NCBI GenBank assembly: GCA_002358875.1
Contig: DEPS01000019.1
Location: forward strand, 3,582-35,944
DNA from: Lachnospiraceae bacterium UBA3386
GTDB taxonomy: Bacteria; Bacillota; Clostridia; Lachnospirales; Lachnospiraceae
Direction: 5' to 3'
Length of the DNA: 32,363 nucleotides
The position numbers were made by a program, and so were the translations under genes. Positions 1 through 9,107 of this stretch are shown here, piece after piece; within the stretch, counting starts at the first letter, position 1, and the number at the start of each line of letters is the position of its first letter. Below the pieces are notes generated by a model. It saw only the letters and a program-made list of their open reading frames with translations. It was not told the origin of the DNA and ran no database searches.

Positions 1-1848
1 CTGGAGAACATCCAGGACTGGGGCATCTCCAGAAACCGCTACTGGGGAACTCCCCTCAACATCTGGGAGTGCCCGGACTGCGGAAAGCAGCTCAGTATCG
101 GCAGCAGAAAGGAGCTGGCTGAACTGACGGGAGATCCTTCAGCCGAAACTACCGAGCTTCACAGGCCCTACGTGGACAACTATTTCGTGAAGTGCCCTGA
201 CTGCGGCGGGCAGATGAAGCGGGTCCCCGAGGTCATTGACTGCTGGTTTGACTCCGGAGCCATGCCCTTTGCCCAGTATCACTATCCTTTTGAAAACAAG
301 GAGCTTTTTGAAAAGAACTTCCCTGCTTCCTTTATCAGTGAAGCAGTGGATCAGACGCGGGGCTGGTTCTATTCCCTGCACGCGATTTCGACGCTCCTGT
401 TTAATAAACCCGCCTATAAGAATGTTATTGTCCTGGGGCTTGTGCTCGACAAGGACGGCGAGAAGATGTCCAAATCAAAGGGCAATGCCGTCGATCCGTT
501 TGACGCCTTAAAGACGCACGGGGCTGACGCGATCCGCTGGTATTTCTACTCTAACAGCGCGCCCTGGCTTCCCAACAAGTTCCACGACAAGGCCGTACAG
601 GAGGGGCAGCGCAAGTTCCTGGGAACACTCTGGAACACTTACGCCTTCTATACTCTGTATGCGGAGATCGACCAGTTCGATCCCACAAAATATACACTGG
701 ATTATGCAGGCCTGCCTGTCATGGACAAGTGGCTTCTGTCCAGGATGAACACCATGATCAAAAAGACGGACGACAACCTGAACCGCTACAGGATCCCCGA
801 GGCGGCTGCCGCCCTGTCTGATTTCGTCGATGAGATGTCCAACTGGTATGTCCGCCGCTGCCGCGACCGTTTCTGGGCAAAAGGCATGGGAACGGACAAG
901 GTCAATGCCTATATGACGCTCTACACCGCTCTGGTGGGCATCTGCAAGGCCGCCGCACCCATGATCCCCTTCATGACAGAGGAGATCTATCAGAATATCG
1001 TCCGGAGTGTCGATCAGACCGCGCCTGAGAGTATCCACCTGTGTGATTTTCCTGCGGCGGATGAAAGCATGATCGATACCGGCCTGGAGAAATCCATGGC
1101 TGAGGTCCTCAAGGTCGTCGTCATGGGCCGCGCCTGCCGCAATCTCTCCGGCATCAAGAACCGCCAGCCTGTCGCCAAGATGTTCGTGAAAGCACCTGCA
1201 TCCGATGTGCAGGATGCTGCCGCGAACGGAGGACTGGACCAGTATTTCATTGAGATCATTGAGAACGAGCTGAACATCAAGGATGTGGTATTTACCGACG
1301 ACGTCCGCGAATTCACAAGCTATTCCTTTAAGCCCCAGCTGCGCACCGTGGGTCCCAAATACGGCAAACAGCTCGGCGGTATCCGCTCATACCTGGCCGG
1401 GATCGATGGAAATGATGCGATGGATGAGCTGAACGCAAAGGGTGCGATCACTTTTGATGTGAACGGCACTCAGGTAGAACTCACCAAAGATGATCTTTTG
1501 ATCGAGATGTCCCAGAAAGAGGGCTACATCTCCCAGGAGGACGGCGGCTATACCGTTGTGCTCGATACGAATCTGACGCCGGAGCTCATTGAAGAAGGCT
1601 TTGTCTACGAGCTGATCAGCAAGATCCAGACCATGAGAAAGGAAGCCGGCTTTGAGGTCACCGACCGCATCCGTCTGTCTCTGTCAGGAAATGACAGGCT
1701 CATGGCTGTCCTGCGCAAGAATGAAAAAGCCATCGCTGACAAGGTCCTTGCAGTCGAGGTGCTCGAGGGTGTCTCTCTTGCCAATGAGAAGGAATGGGAG
1801 ATCAACCGGGAGAAGGGTGTTCTTTCGGTTGAGAAGGTACAGTCTTAA
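1..1848 (+). CDS. ileS: Isoleucyl-tRNA synthetase, C-terminal part (5' end outside window)
   Basis: The reading frame is open from base 1 and ends at TAA 1846-1848, so the gene is cut by the window start and about 615 residues are present. The product charges tRNA-Ile with isoleucine in the cytosol. Visible class I synthetase features are the WGISRNRYWGTP segment at the very start, a CPDC pair followed by a second CPDCGG pair, the DCWFDSG motif, and the catalytic KMSKS loop near bases 466-480 (GEKMSKSKGN). The anticodon-binding helical domain with the NWYVRRCRDRFW segment follows, and the C-terminal region ends in EKVQS. This architecture without a terminal zinc finger resembles the eukaryote-like IleS type. 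It may also deaminoacylate misacylated Val-tRNA, but the editing domain lies upstream of the window. The next gene starts 142 bases later and is unrelated. Confidence 0.97.
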   Translation: MENIQDWGISRNRYWGTPLNIWECPDCGKQLSIGSRKELAELTGDPSAETTELHRPYVDNYFVKCPDCGGQMKRVPEVIDCWFDSGAMPFAQYHYPFENKELFEKNFPASFISEAVDQTRGWFYSLHAISTLLFNKPAYKNVIVLGLVLDKDGEKMSKSKGNAVDPFDALKTHGADAIRWYFYSNSAPWLPNKFHDKAVQEGQRKFLGTLWNTYAFYTLYAEIDQFDPTKYTLDYAGLPVMDKWLLSRMNTMIKKTDDNLNRYRIPEAAAALSDFVDEMSNWYVRRCRDRFWAKGMGTDKVNAYMTLYTALVGICKAAAPMIPFMTEEIYQNIVRSVDQTAPESIHLCDFPAADESMIDTGLEKSMAEVLKVVVMGRACRNLSGIKNRQPVAKMFVKAPASDVQDAAANGGLDQYFIEIIENELNIKDVVFTDDVREFTSYSFKPQLRTVGPKYGKQLGGIRSYLAGIDGNDAMDELNAKGAITFDVNGTQVELTKDDLLIEMSQKEGYISQEDGGYTVVLDTNLTPELIEEGFVYELISKIQTMRKEAGFEVTDRIRLSLSGNDRLMAVLRKNEKAIADKVLAVEVLEGVSLANEKEWEINREKGVLSVEKVQS

Positions 1849-1866
1849 ATAATTACTTTTTGTCAG

Positions 1867-1917
1867 TAACTGTTCAGCAGCCTGGAAAATCTGCAGTACG
1901 GGAGTGCTGAACAGTTA
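1867..1917. repeat. Intergenic palindromic element (13-bp perfect arms)
   Basis: The left arm TAACTGTTCAGCA (1867-1879) is the exact reverse complement of TGCTGAACAGTTA (1905-1917), with a 25-nt spacer. No T-run follows, so it is not a typical intrinsic terminator. The arms closely match those of the element at 22736-22821 and the half-arm at 4547-4560, so I treat it as a member of a dispersed family. It could still form a hairpin at the 3' end of the ileS message. Confidence 0.7.
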
Positions 1918-1990
1918 ATGAATACATTTACCATCATTAAAAAAGGGAAAAGAAAAGACACGTATTGAAAAAAGAAAATGAGGAATAAGT

Positions 1991-4516
1991 ATGATTAAAA
2001 GACCTGCGATCGAATTTGACAAAGACCTTTTCAAGAGGAGCGTGGAGTGGAACATCCGCACGATGTACCGCCGCACGATGAAGGAAGCGACAGAGCAGCA
2101 GGTGTTCCAGGCTTCTGCGCTTGCTTTAAAGGATCAGATCATCGACTGCTGGATGCGCACACAGAAGGCATTTGACGATCAGGATCCCAAGACCCTCCTG
2201 TATCTTTCCATGGAATTTTTGATGGGCCGTGCCTTCGGAAATGATGCCATCAACCTGATGGCTTATCAGCCGATCGCCGAGGCTCTGAAGGAACTGGGAT
2301 TCAAGATCAATGCCATCGAGGACCAGGAGCCCGATGCCGCGCTCGGAAACGGCGGTCTGGGACGTCTTGCAGCCTGCTTCCTCGATTCCCTGGCGACACT
2401 CAACTATCCTGCCTATGGCTGCGGCATCCGCTACCGCTACGGCATGTTCAAGCAGAAAATCGTCAACGGCTTCCAGGAGGAAGTGCCGGACAACTGGCTT
2501 GAGAACGGAGATCCGCTTGAGCTCATGAGGCCCGAGTATACTCAGGAGGTCCACTTCTACGGCCGCGTCGAGCGCTATTTCAATGAGAAATACGGCCGCA
2601 ATATGTATAGGCTGGTGGATTACAGCGCCATCAAGGCTGTTCCTTATGATATGCCTATCCTCGGTTATGGCAATGGTTTCGTGGATACCCTCCGGATCTG
2701 GGACGCACAGCCCGTCACGACTTTCGAGCTGGCATCCTTCTCAAAGGGAAATTATCAGGAAGCCGTCAAGCAGGAGTATATGGCAAGGACCATCTGCGAC
2801 GTTCTGTATCCGAACGACGAGAGCTATCAGGGAAAGGAGCTGCGCCTCAAGCAGCAGTATTTCTTTGTCTCCGCTTCTCTCCAGCAGGCTATCAAAAAAT
2901 ATCTGCAGACCCACGACGACATCAGAAAGCTCCATGAAAAATATGTCTTCCAGATGAACGACACACATCCTACGCTGACTGTTCCCGAGCTGATGCGCAT
3001 CCTGATGGATGAGTACGGACTCCACTGGAACGAGGCATGGGAAGTGACGACCAAGTGCTGCGCCTATACCAACCACACGATCATGGCTGAAGCTTTAGAG
3101 AAGTGGCCCATCAACCTCTTCTCCAACCTGCTTCCCCGCATCTACAACATCGTGGAGGAGATCAACCGCCGTTTCGAGGCTCAGCTCCACACTGTCTATG
3201 ATAACAGCGGTGTGAATGTCCATGACAAGATCCGCAGCATGGGTATCATCTATGATCACCAGGTCCGCATGGCCAACATGGCCATCGTGGCAGGCTTTTC
3301 CGTCAACGGCGTCGCCAGGCTCCACACAGAGATCCTCAAGAACCGCGAGCTCAAGGATTTCTACGAGCTCTTCCCGGAGAAGTTCAACAACAAGACAAAC
3401 GGTATCACGCAGAGACGTTTCCTGCTCCACGGCAACCCGCTTCTTGCGGACTGGATCACCGACCATATCGGCGACGAGTGGATCACCGACCTCTCCCATA
3501 TGAGAGAGCTCAGGGTCTATGCGGATGACAAGAGATCCAGGAAGGAATTCCTGAATATCAAGTATAAGAACAAAAAACGCCTTGCGGAGTATATCCTCAA
3601 GCACAACGGGATCGAAGTCGACCCCAGGTCCATCTTTGACGTTCAGGTAAAGAGGCTGCATGAGTACAAGCGTCAGCTGCTCAACATCCTGCACGTGATG
3701 TACCTCTACAATCAGCTTAAAAAGAACCCTGATCTTGACATTCCCGCACATACCTTCATTTTCGGGGCCAAGGCTGCTGCGGCTTATAAGAACGCCAAGC
3801 TGACCATCAAGCTGATCAATGCCGTTGCCAATGTCATCAACAACGACGAGTCCATCGATGACAAGATCAAGGTTGTCTTCATCGAAGACTACAAGGTCTC
3901 CAATGCTGAGATCATCATTGCCGCAGCGGATATTTCCGAGCAGATCTCCACTGCATCAAAAGAAGCATCCGGTACCGGCAATATGAAATTCATGCTCAAC
4001 GGCGCCATCACGCTCGGCACCATGGATGGCGCCAACGTCGAGATCGTCGAGGAGGTCGGCGAGGAGAACGCCTTTATCTTCGGTCTTTCCTCCGATGAGG
4101 TCATGGCCTACGAGAAGAACGGCGGTTATGATCCCATGCAGATCTTCAACGAGGACGAAGAGATCCGTCAGGTGCTTGTGCAGCTCATCAACGGAACCTA
4201 CTCCCCCGAAGATACCGAGCTTTTCCGTCCGCTTTACAACAGCCTTCTGCAGAGGCAGGGCATGGATCCGGCGGACCGCTACTTCATCCTCAAGGATTTC
4301 CGCTCCTACGCAAAGGCGCAGCATGACATCTGCGAGGCATACAGGGATCAGAAGCGCTGGGCCCAGATGGCTATCCGCAACGTTGCCTTCGTCGGCAAGT
4401 TCTCCTCTGACAGAACGATCGAGGAATACGTGCGCGACATCTGGCACCTCGACAAGGTCAAGCTTCCCCAGAAGCGCCGCCGCAAAACTGCAGCAGCAAC
4501 AACAGCAGCGGAATAA
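1991..4516 (+). CDS. glgP: Glycogen/starch/alpha-glucan phosphorylase (GT35)
   Basis: This 841-residue protein has the usual length of bacterial glycogen phosphorylases, which release glucose-1-phosphate from alpha-1,4-glucan ends in the cytosol using phosphate and pyridoxal phosphate. Family landmarks are YLSMEFLMGR near residue 75, the glycine-rich ALGNGGLGRLAACFLDS segment, QMNDTHPTL, DVQVKRLHEYKRQ, and the PLP site EASGTGNMKF with the Schiff-base lysine at about K666. The C-terminus ends in a basic tail, KRRRK, then an Ala/Thr stretch. The ATG is preceded by GAGGAA five bases upstream. The gene stands alone: a palindromic element precedes it and a strong terminator follows. It is probably used to mobilise stored glycogen or imported maltodextrin; no other glycogen gene is in view. 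Confidence 0.97.
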   Translation: MIKRPAIEFDKDLFKRSVEWNIRTMYRRTMKEATEQQVFQASALALKDQIIDCWMRTQKAFDDQDPKTLLYLSMEFLMGRAFGNDAINLMAYQPIAEALKELGFKINAIEDQEPDAALGNGGLGRLAACFLDSLATLNYPAYGCGIRYRYGMFKQKIVNGFQEEVPDNWLENGDPLELMRPEYTQEVHFYGRVERYFNEKYGRNMYRLVDYSAIKAVPYDMPILGYGNGFVDTLRIWDAQPVTTFELASFSKGNYQEAVKQEYMARTICDVLYPNDESYQGKELRLKQQYFFVSASLQQAIKKYLQTHDDIRKLHEKYVFQMNDTHPTLTVPELMRILMDEYGLHWNEAWEVTTKCCAYTNHTIMAEALEKWPINLFSNLLPRIYNIVEEINRRFEAQLHTVYDNSGVNVHDKIRSMGIIYDHQVRMANMAIVAGFSVNGVARLHTEILKNRELKDFYELFPEKFNNKTNGITQRRFLLHGNPLLADWITDHIGDEWITDLSHMRELRVYADDKRSRKEFLNIKYKNKKRLAEYILKHNGIEVDPRSIFDVQVKRLHEYKRQLLNILHVMYLYNQLKKNPDLDIPAHTFIFGAKAAAAYKNAKLTIKLINAVANVINNDESIDDKIKVVFIEDYKVSNAEIIIAAADISEQISTASKEASGTGNMKFMLNGAITLGTMDGANVEIVEEVGEENAFIFGLSSDEVMAYEKNGGYDPMQIFNEDEEIRQVLVQLINGTYSPEDTELFRPLYNSLLQRQGMDPADRYFILKDFRSYAKAQHDICEAYRDQKRWAQMAIRNVAFVGKFSSDRTIEEYVRDIWHLDKVKLPQKRRRKTAAATTAAE

Positions 4517-4546
4517 GGTTCACGGAAGTAATAAAATATTTGCTGT

Positions 4547-4560
4547 TCTGAATAGTTACT
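4547..4560. repeat. Half-copy of the palindromic element arm
   Basis: CTGAATAGTTACTG here is identical over 14 bases to 22810-22823, the right end of the palindrome at 22736-22821. No matching left arm is visible upstream, so this is a partial or decayed copy sitting between the glgP stop and its terminator. Confidence 0.5.
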
Positions 4561-4580
4561 GTTAAAATTTAAAACTGAAG

Positions 4581-4626
4581 TGGCTGCAGCAGCTGGCTGG
4601 AAACAGCCTGCGGCTGCAGCCTTTTT
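4581..4626 (+). terminator. Rho-independent terminator after glgP
   Basis: GGCTGCAGC (4581-4589) pairs perfectly with GCTGCAGCC (4612-4620). An inner GGCTG/CAGCC pairing is also possible. Six T residues follow at 4621-4626. It separates glgP from the ddl operon. Confidence 0.9.
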
Positions 4627-4692
4627 TTCAGGCTGAAGAGATTTGTCACTGGAATTATCACAGGAAAAAGAATATCCTGGAGGAGGCTGTTT

Positions 4693-5985
4693 TTGAAAAA
4701 TCTAAAAATCGTCGTTCTGTGCGGCGGTCTGAGTACGGAGCGGAATATTTCTTTTTTATCCGGCTCGAAGATCTGTGCTGCCCTGCGCAGCAGGGGGCAC
4801 AGGGCTGTTCTTGCGGATCTCTATCTGGGTTTTGACGAGGAGGATTCTGCGGAGGGCTGCCACAATGCTGCCTTGCAGAATGGAAAGGGCACTTCTTCGG
4901 AAGAAAAGGTGAAAGAAGCTCTTGAAGCCGGAGGCAGGTTCGATCCGGAGACGCTTTTTTCTTCTCTTCCTCCCATTCCGGATTTTAAGTTCGACGGTCA
5001 TTCTCCCGACCTCGAGGCAGTGCGCCGGTCCCGGAAATGGAAAAGCCCTTCTCTTTTTGGAAAACACGTGCTGGAACTGTGTCAGGCAGCGGATATCGTT
5101 TTCATCGCTCTTCATGGCAAAAACGGCGAGGATGGCAGCGTACAGGCTGCTTTCGACATGCTGGGAATCCCCTATACAGGGTCGGGGCATCTGGGAGCTG
5201 CCATGGCCATGGACAAAATGATCACCAAGATGATCGTAAGCGGTCGCGGAGTGCGCACGCCGGCCTTCAGGCGCTGGGATTATCTGCCTCAGGACATTAA
5301 GGTCTCCCGTAAAGAAAGCAAACCCGAAACTAAAAATGGATATGTGGGGCAGGAGGACCCTGCCGCTGACAGGACCGCAGAATCGGAAGATCATAAGGCC
5401 AGAGAGCGTTTCATCCGCTCTGTCTGCCGCCAGACTGACGTGCCCTGCGTGGTGAAGACACCGGACGGAGGATCCTCGGTCGGCGTCTATATCGTGCATG
5501 AGAAAAAGGATCTGGCAGACGCGGTCCGCGGATGCCTGGCATACGGCAGCGCCTTTATGGTCGAACAGTATATTGACGGAAGAGAGTTTACCTGCGGTGT
5601 CCTGTGCGGCAGAGCGCTTCCTTCCGTTGAGATTGTTCCGAAGACCCGCTTTTATGATTATTCTAATAAATATGCGGCCGGCGCGACCGAGGAGATCTGC
5701 CCGGGACGCGTTTCACCCGAGATCGAAAGAGAGATGGGACGGACGGCATTGCAGGTGCACGAGATCATGGATCTTTCGACTTATTCCAGGAGTGATTTCA
5801 TGATCGACAAGGAGGGACAGGTGTGGTTTATCGAAGTCAACACCCTGCCGGGTATGACAAATACAAGCCTGGTTCCGCAGGAAGCCGCCGCAGTCGGTAT
5901 AGGATATGAGGAGCTCTGCGAGAAGATCGTAGAGGATGCCCTTCGTATACGCGGCACCGATTCGGCAAGGGGTATAAGCATGTGA
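4693..5985 (+). CDS. ddl: D-alanine--D-alanine ligase
   Basis: An ATP-grasp ligase that joins two D-Ala molecules for peptidoglycan pentapeptide synthesis in the cytosol. The start is TTG at 4693, six bases after a perfect AGGAGG (4681-4686), and no better ATG exists. Visible motifs are GGLSTER near residues 11-17, HGKNGEDG 141-148, the ATP-grasp KTPDGGSSVGV 255-265, the active-site loop FYDYSNKY 320-327 and EVNTLPGMT 381-389. The Tyr-type loop FYDY is that of D-Ala-D-Ala rather than D-Ala-D-Lac ligases, as far as motif reading allows. At 430 residues it is clearly longer than the usual 310-370; the excess lies in two hydrophilic insertions at about residues 48-98 and 203-238. murF follows after 28 bases, which fits coupled production and use of D-Ala-D-Ala. 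Confidence 0.95.
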   Translation: MKNLKIVVLCGGLSTERNISFLSGSKICAALRSRGHRAVLADLYLGFDEEDSAEGCHNAALQNGKGTSSEEKVKEALEAGGRFDPETLFSSLPPIPDFKFDGHSPDLEAVRRSRKWKSPSLFGKHVLELCQAADIVFIALHGKNGEDGSVQAAFDMLGIPYTGSGHLGAAMAMDKMITKMIVSGRGVRTPAFRRWDYLPQDIKVSRKESKPETKNGYVGQEDPAADRTAESEDHKARERFIRSVCRQTDVPCVVKTPDGGSSVGVYIVHEKKDLADAVRGCLAYGSAFMVEQYIDGREFTCGVLCGRALPSVEIVPKTRFYDYSNKYAAGATEEICPGRVSPEIEREMGRTALQVHEIMDLSTYSRSDFMIDKEGQVWFIEVNTLPGMTNTSLVPQEAAAVGIGYEELCEKIVEDALRIRGTDSARGISM

Positions 5986-6013
5986 TCGGATCAAAAGGCT
6001 CAGGGGGTAATAA

Positions 6014-7528
6014 ATGGAAAAGCTGAAACTTACAGAGCTTTTGGAGGCGGTCGGGGGGATCCTGCTCTGTCCGGAGAGAAATCAAAAGGATAAGAACGTT
6101 TCCTTCGAATCAGCGGGATCGCCTGCGAATAAGGAAAACCTTAAGATGCAGTCATCACAGGCAGATCCGGAGACCGAGATTTGGTCTGTAGTAACAGACA
6201 GCAGGAAGATCACGAAAGGATGTGTCTTTTTTGCGCTTTCAGGCGACCGCTTTGACGGGCATGCCTATGTGGACGCCTCTTTGCAAAAAGGAGCGGCGGG
6301 CTGCGTTGTCAGCCGAGCGCCGGAAGAACTTTTGCCGGGAAAATTCTATGTCCTCGTGGAGGATACGCGGCGGGCCCTGGGAGACCTGGCACATTTTTAC
6401 CGGAAGAAATATTCGGTAAAGGTAGTCGGCATTACGGGCAGCGTCGGGAAGACCACCTGCAGAGAGATGGTTGCCTCTGTGCTTTCAAAGCATTTTCGTG
6501 TCCATTCGACGAAAGGAAATTTCAATAACGACATCGGGCTTCCTCTGACGATCTTTGATCAGTCCGCTAAGGACGAGGTCATGGTTCTGGAGATGGGCAT
6601 GAACCATTTGGGCGAGATCCGCCGTCTCTCTCAGATCGCGTCTCCGGATATTGCTGTGATCACAAACATCGGGACAGCCCACATTGGGATCCTTGGAAGC
6701 AGGGAAAATATTTTCCTTGCCAAAAAGGAGATCTTCGAGGGCATGACGAAGGGCGGAAGCGCCGTACTGTGCGGAGACGACGATTTTCTTTTGCGGATCG
6801 GCCGGGATCCGGACCTGTCATCGGCTTACAGGATCCTGTATGCAGGAAAAAGTGAAGGCTGCCATGTTCAGGTGACGGATGTGCGCGTGGATGTGACCGG
6901 TCCTAACGAGGCAGGCTCAGGCCTGTCCACGATCTGCTCCATTCGTCTTTCTGACGGCCGGATGCTGACGGCCCGCATTCCCGCGGCAGGTCTGCATCTT
7001 GCCTGGCCGGCATCGATCGCGGCCGCGGTCGGGGAAATTCTCGGAATGACCCCGGAGGAGATCCGAGAGGGGATTGAAAGCTTTTCGGGACAGCGCATGG
7101 CCTGTGAAAAAATAGGGAGCATCCTGCTCTTTGACGATACATACAACGCCAGCCCGGACTCCATGCGATCCTCTCTGGAGGTGCTTGCATGTCTTCCGGT
7201 GGAGAAAAAGGCCGCTGTTCTGGGAGATATGCTGGAGCAGGGAGAATTTGCAGGGGAGCTCCACCGTGAGGTCGGTCTGGCCGCCGCCAGGGCGGGGCTT
7301 GATACCCTTATCACAATCGGCCCCCTCTCAAAAGAGATGGCAGAAGCTGCACGGGAAGCGGGGCTTTCCGATGTCCGGGAGTTTCCGGAACGGGATTTGG
7401 CCAAAGACGCAGTGGAAGAGATCACACGGCCCAAAACGGCGATCCTGTTCAAGGCATCACACGGCATGGCGCTGGACGCCCTGGCTGAGATCGGCCGCCG
7501 GACAGCTGGCAAATACGGGAGGAATTGA
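6014..7528 (+). CDS. murF: UDP-N-acetylmuramoyl-tripeptide--D-alanyl-D-alanine ligase
   Basis: A Mur ligase of 504 residues that adds D-Ala-D-Ala, the Ddl product, to UDP-MurNAc-tripeptide using ATP in the cytosol. The N-terminal UDP-binding domain carries VTDSRKI and FFALSGDRFDGHAYV. The P-loop GITGSVGKTT lies at about residues 139-148. MVLEMGMNHLGEI and the central DDTYNASPDSM motif are characteristic of MurF rather than MurC, D or E. The start ATG at 6014 follows a CAGGGGGT ribosome site. An N-terminal hydrophilic stretch at about residues 22-55 looks like a small lineage-specific insertion. The stop at 7526-7528 lies only two bases before the next start, so translation of the NUDIX gene is probably coupled. 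Confidence 0.95.
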   Translation: MEKLKLTELLEAVGGILLCPERNQKDKNVSFESAGSPANKENLKMQSSQADPETEIWSVVTDSRKITKGCVFFALSGDRFDGHAYVDASLQKGAAGCVVSRAPEELLPGKFYVLVEDTRRALGDLAHFYRKKYSVKVVGITGSVGKTTCREMVASVLSKHFRVHSTKGNFNNDIGLPLTIFDQSAKDEVMVLEMGMNHLGEIRRLSQIASPDIAVITNIGTAHIGILGSRENIFLAKKEIFEGMTKGGSAVLCGDDDFLLRIGRDPDLSSAYRILYAGKSEGCHVQVTDVRVDVTGPNEAGSGLSTICSIRLSDGRMLTARIPAAGLHLAWPASIAAAVGEILGMTPEEIREGIESFSGQRMACEKIGSILLFDDTYNASPDSMRSSLEVLACLPVEKKAAVLGDMLEQGEFAGELHREVGLAAARAGLDTLITIGPLSKEMAEAAREAGLSDVREFPERDLAKDAVEEITRPKTAILFKASHGMALDALAEIGRRTAGKYGRN

Positions 7529-7530
7529 TC

Positions 7531-8115
7531 ATGGAATACCGTCTGCACAGAAAGGCCCGGACGCTGGCGTCATCGGGTGCTGTCCTTGATTTTTACCGGG
7601 ATACGATGGTCCTTCCTGACGGGAAGGAGGAGACCTGGGATTACGTCTGCCACAAAAAGGGAGGCGGAGCCTGTACGGTGCCGGTCCTTGAGGACGGGCG
7701 GATCCTTCTGATCCGTCAGTACCGTCCGGCGATCGATCGTGAAGCTCTGGAGCTTCCCGCAGGAGCTAGAGATGCATCCAGGGAGGATCCGGCCGTGACG
7801 GCGGCAAGAGAGCTGGAGGAGGAGACCGGATACCGGCCGGGAAAGATGACGAAGCTGGCGCATATCCTGACCGCCATCGCCTGGTGTAATGAATCGACAG
7901 ATATTTATCTGGCTCAGGATCTGACTAGGGTACACGGGCAGGAGCTGGACGAAGCGGAGGAGATCGGGCTCTGTCCCCTTCCTTTGGAGGACCTGTGCCG
8001 CAAGGTCTTTGCAGGAGAGATCCAGGATGCCAAGACCGTAGCGGGCATTATGGCCTACCGCAGCTGGCTTGCGGAGAGAGAAGCGGGCAGAAAGCAGGAA
8101 GATGGAGCGTCCTAA
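7531..8115 (+). CDS. NUDIX hydrolase, ADP-ribose pyrophosphatase type
   Basis: A 194-residue NUDIX protein of the ADP-ribose/nucleoside-diphosphate-sugar hydrolase type, predicted to be cytosolic. The NUDIX box is readable as REDPAVTAARELEEETGY, preceded by ALELPAG. The first glycine is one residue further upstream than in the consensus GX5EX7REUXEEXGU (six residues instead of five), but the metal-binding REXXEE core is intact. I chose ATG 7531 because GGGAGG at 7517-7522 gives an eight-base spacer; the TTG at 7525 would leave only two. It is packed between murF and an EamA transporter. The substrate cannot be fixed from sequence; ADP-ribose or a nucleotide sugar is most likely from family resemblance. 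Confidence 0.9.
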   Translation: MEYRLHRKARTLASSGAVLDFYRDTMVLPDGKEETWDYVCHKKGGGACTVPVLEDGRILLIRQYRPAIDREALELPAGARDASREDPAVTAARELEEETGYRPGKMTKLAHILTAIAWCNESTDIYLAQDLTRVHGQELDEAEEIGLCPLPLEDLCRKVFAGEIQDAKTVAGIMAYRSWLAEREAGRKQEDGAS

Positions 8116-8989
8116 AGCAGATCGTTTTGCGCCCCTGTGCATTCTTCTGGCCGGCGCCCTCTGGGGCAGCATGGGGCTTTTCGTGCGCAGGCTGGGAAGC
8201 GGCGGCATGGGGCTGTCCTCTGCAGAGATCGTTATGATGCGCTGTATCGTTGCGGCGGCGGTGCTTTTTTTCTATATATTTGTAAGCGGGAGGTCGATGC
8301 TGCACATCAGGCTTCGCGATCTGTGGTGCTTTCTGGGTACAGGGATCTGCAGCATCGTCTTTTTCAATATCTGTTATTTTACGACGATCCAGATGACCTC
8401 CCTTTCCGTGGCCGCAGTCCTTTTGTATACTGCGCCTGCTTTTGTCATCGTGCTGTCCGCCCTGCTGTTCGGGGAGAAAGTCACGAAGACAAGGATCGCG
8501 GCCCTTATCCTGACCTTTCTTGGATGTATATGTGTGAGCGGTCTTCTTCGGGGCAGCGGTTCACTTACACCGGCAGGTTTTTTTGTCGGGCTGGGGGCCG
8601 GTTTGGGATATGCTTTGTATTCGATATTCGGCCGTTTTGCCCTTGACCGCGGTTACAAAAGCATGACGATCTCGTTTTATACATTTTTGATCGCGGCGGT
8701 GGGCACGCTTCCCTTTATTTCGCTGAAAAATACAGGCGTTGCACTGACACAGGGATTTTCCGGGACCGGCTTTATCGTTTTGTTCGGTATCGTCACTACA
8801 GTGATCCCTTATCTCACTTATACGCGGGGCCTTCAGGGTGTGGAGAACGGACAGGCATCTATCATTGCTTCCGTGGAACCGGTAGTTGCGACTCTTCTTG
8901 GTTTTTTTGTTTTCCATGAGGTCCTGCATCTCGATGAGATTTTGGGGATCGCACTGATCCTGGGAGCGATCGTCATCAGCAACAGATAA
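8102..8989 (+). CDS. EamA/DMT-superfamily membrane transporter
   Basis: A roughly 295-residue integral membrane protein with about ten hydrophobic segments and two EamA-like halves. The first half begins with FAPLCILLAGALWGSMGLFVRR and the second with GFFVGLGAGLGYALYSIFGRFAL. The SVEPVVATLLGFFVFHE segment near the C-terminus is typical of the family. Members export amino acids or metabolites, or import various solutes; the substrate here is unknown. The ATG at 8102 overlaps the end of the NUDIX gene by 14 bases, with AGGAA very close upstream. An in-frame TTG at 8069 is an alternative start that would add 11 charged residues. The gene ends the ddl-murF run and is followed by a strong terminator. 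Confidence 0.9.
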   Translation: MERPKADRFAPLCILLAGALWGSMGLFVRRLGSGGMGLSSAEIVMMRCIVAAAVLFFYIFVSGRSMLHIRLRDLWCFLGTGICSIVFFNICYFTTIQMTSLSVAAVLLYTAPAFVIVLSALLFGEKVTKTRIAALILTFLGCICVSGLLRGSGSLTPAGFFVGLGAGLGYALYSIFGRFALDRGYKSMTISFYTFLIAAVGTLPFISLKNTGVALTQGFSGTGFIVLFGIVTTVIPYLTYTRGLQGVENGQASIIASVEPVVATLLGFFVFHEVLHLDEILGIALILGAIVISNR

Positions 8990-9017
8990 AAGGCCTGAGC
9001 ACATTGCCTGACAAAAT

Positions 9018-9060
9018 GCTCCCTGCTGTCGGATAAGGTCCGTCATCAGGGAGCTTTTTT
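9018..9060 (+). terminator. Rho-independent terminator after the EamA gene
   Basis: GCTCCCTG (9018-9025) pairs perfectly with CAGGGAGC (9047-9054), an inner CGGA/TCCG pairing is possible, and six T residues follow. It closes the ddl-murF-NUDIX-EamA run. Confidence 0.9.
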
Positions 9061-9080
9061 ATAAAATACGCTTTTTTTAC

Positions 9081-9107
9081 CCATATAATATGCACATTAC
9101 TATATGG
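9081..9107. promoter_or_regulatory. Possible operator dyad upstream of the GH36 gene
   Basis: CCATATA (9081-9087) is the exact reverse complement of TATATGG (9101-9107), with a 13-nt spacer. A TATAAT hexamer lies at 9084-9089 but has no convincing -35 partner. A dyad here, about 80 bases before an alpha-galactosidase gene, would suit a sugar-responsive regulator. This is inference; AT-rich 7-bp arms can arise by chance. Confidence 0.3.
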
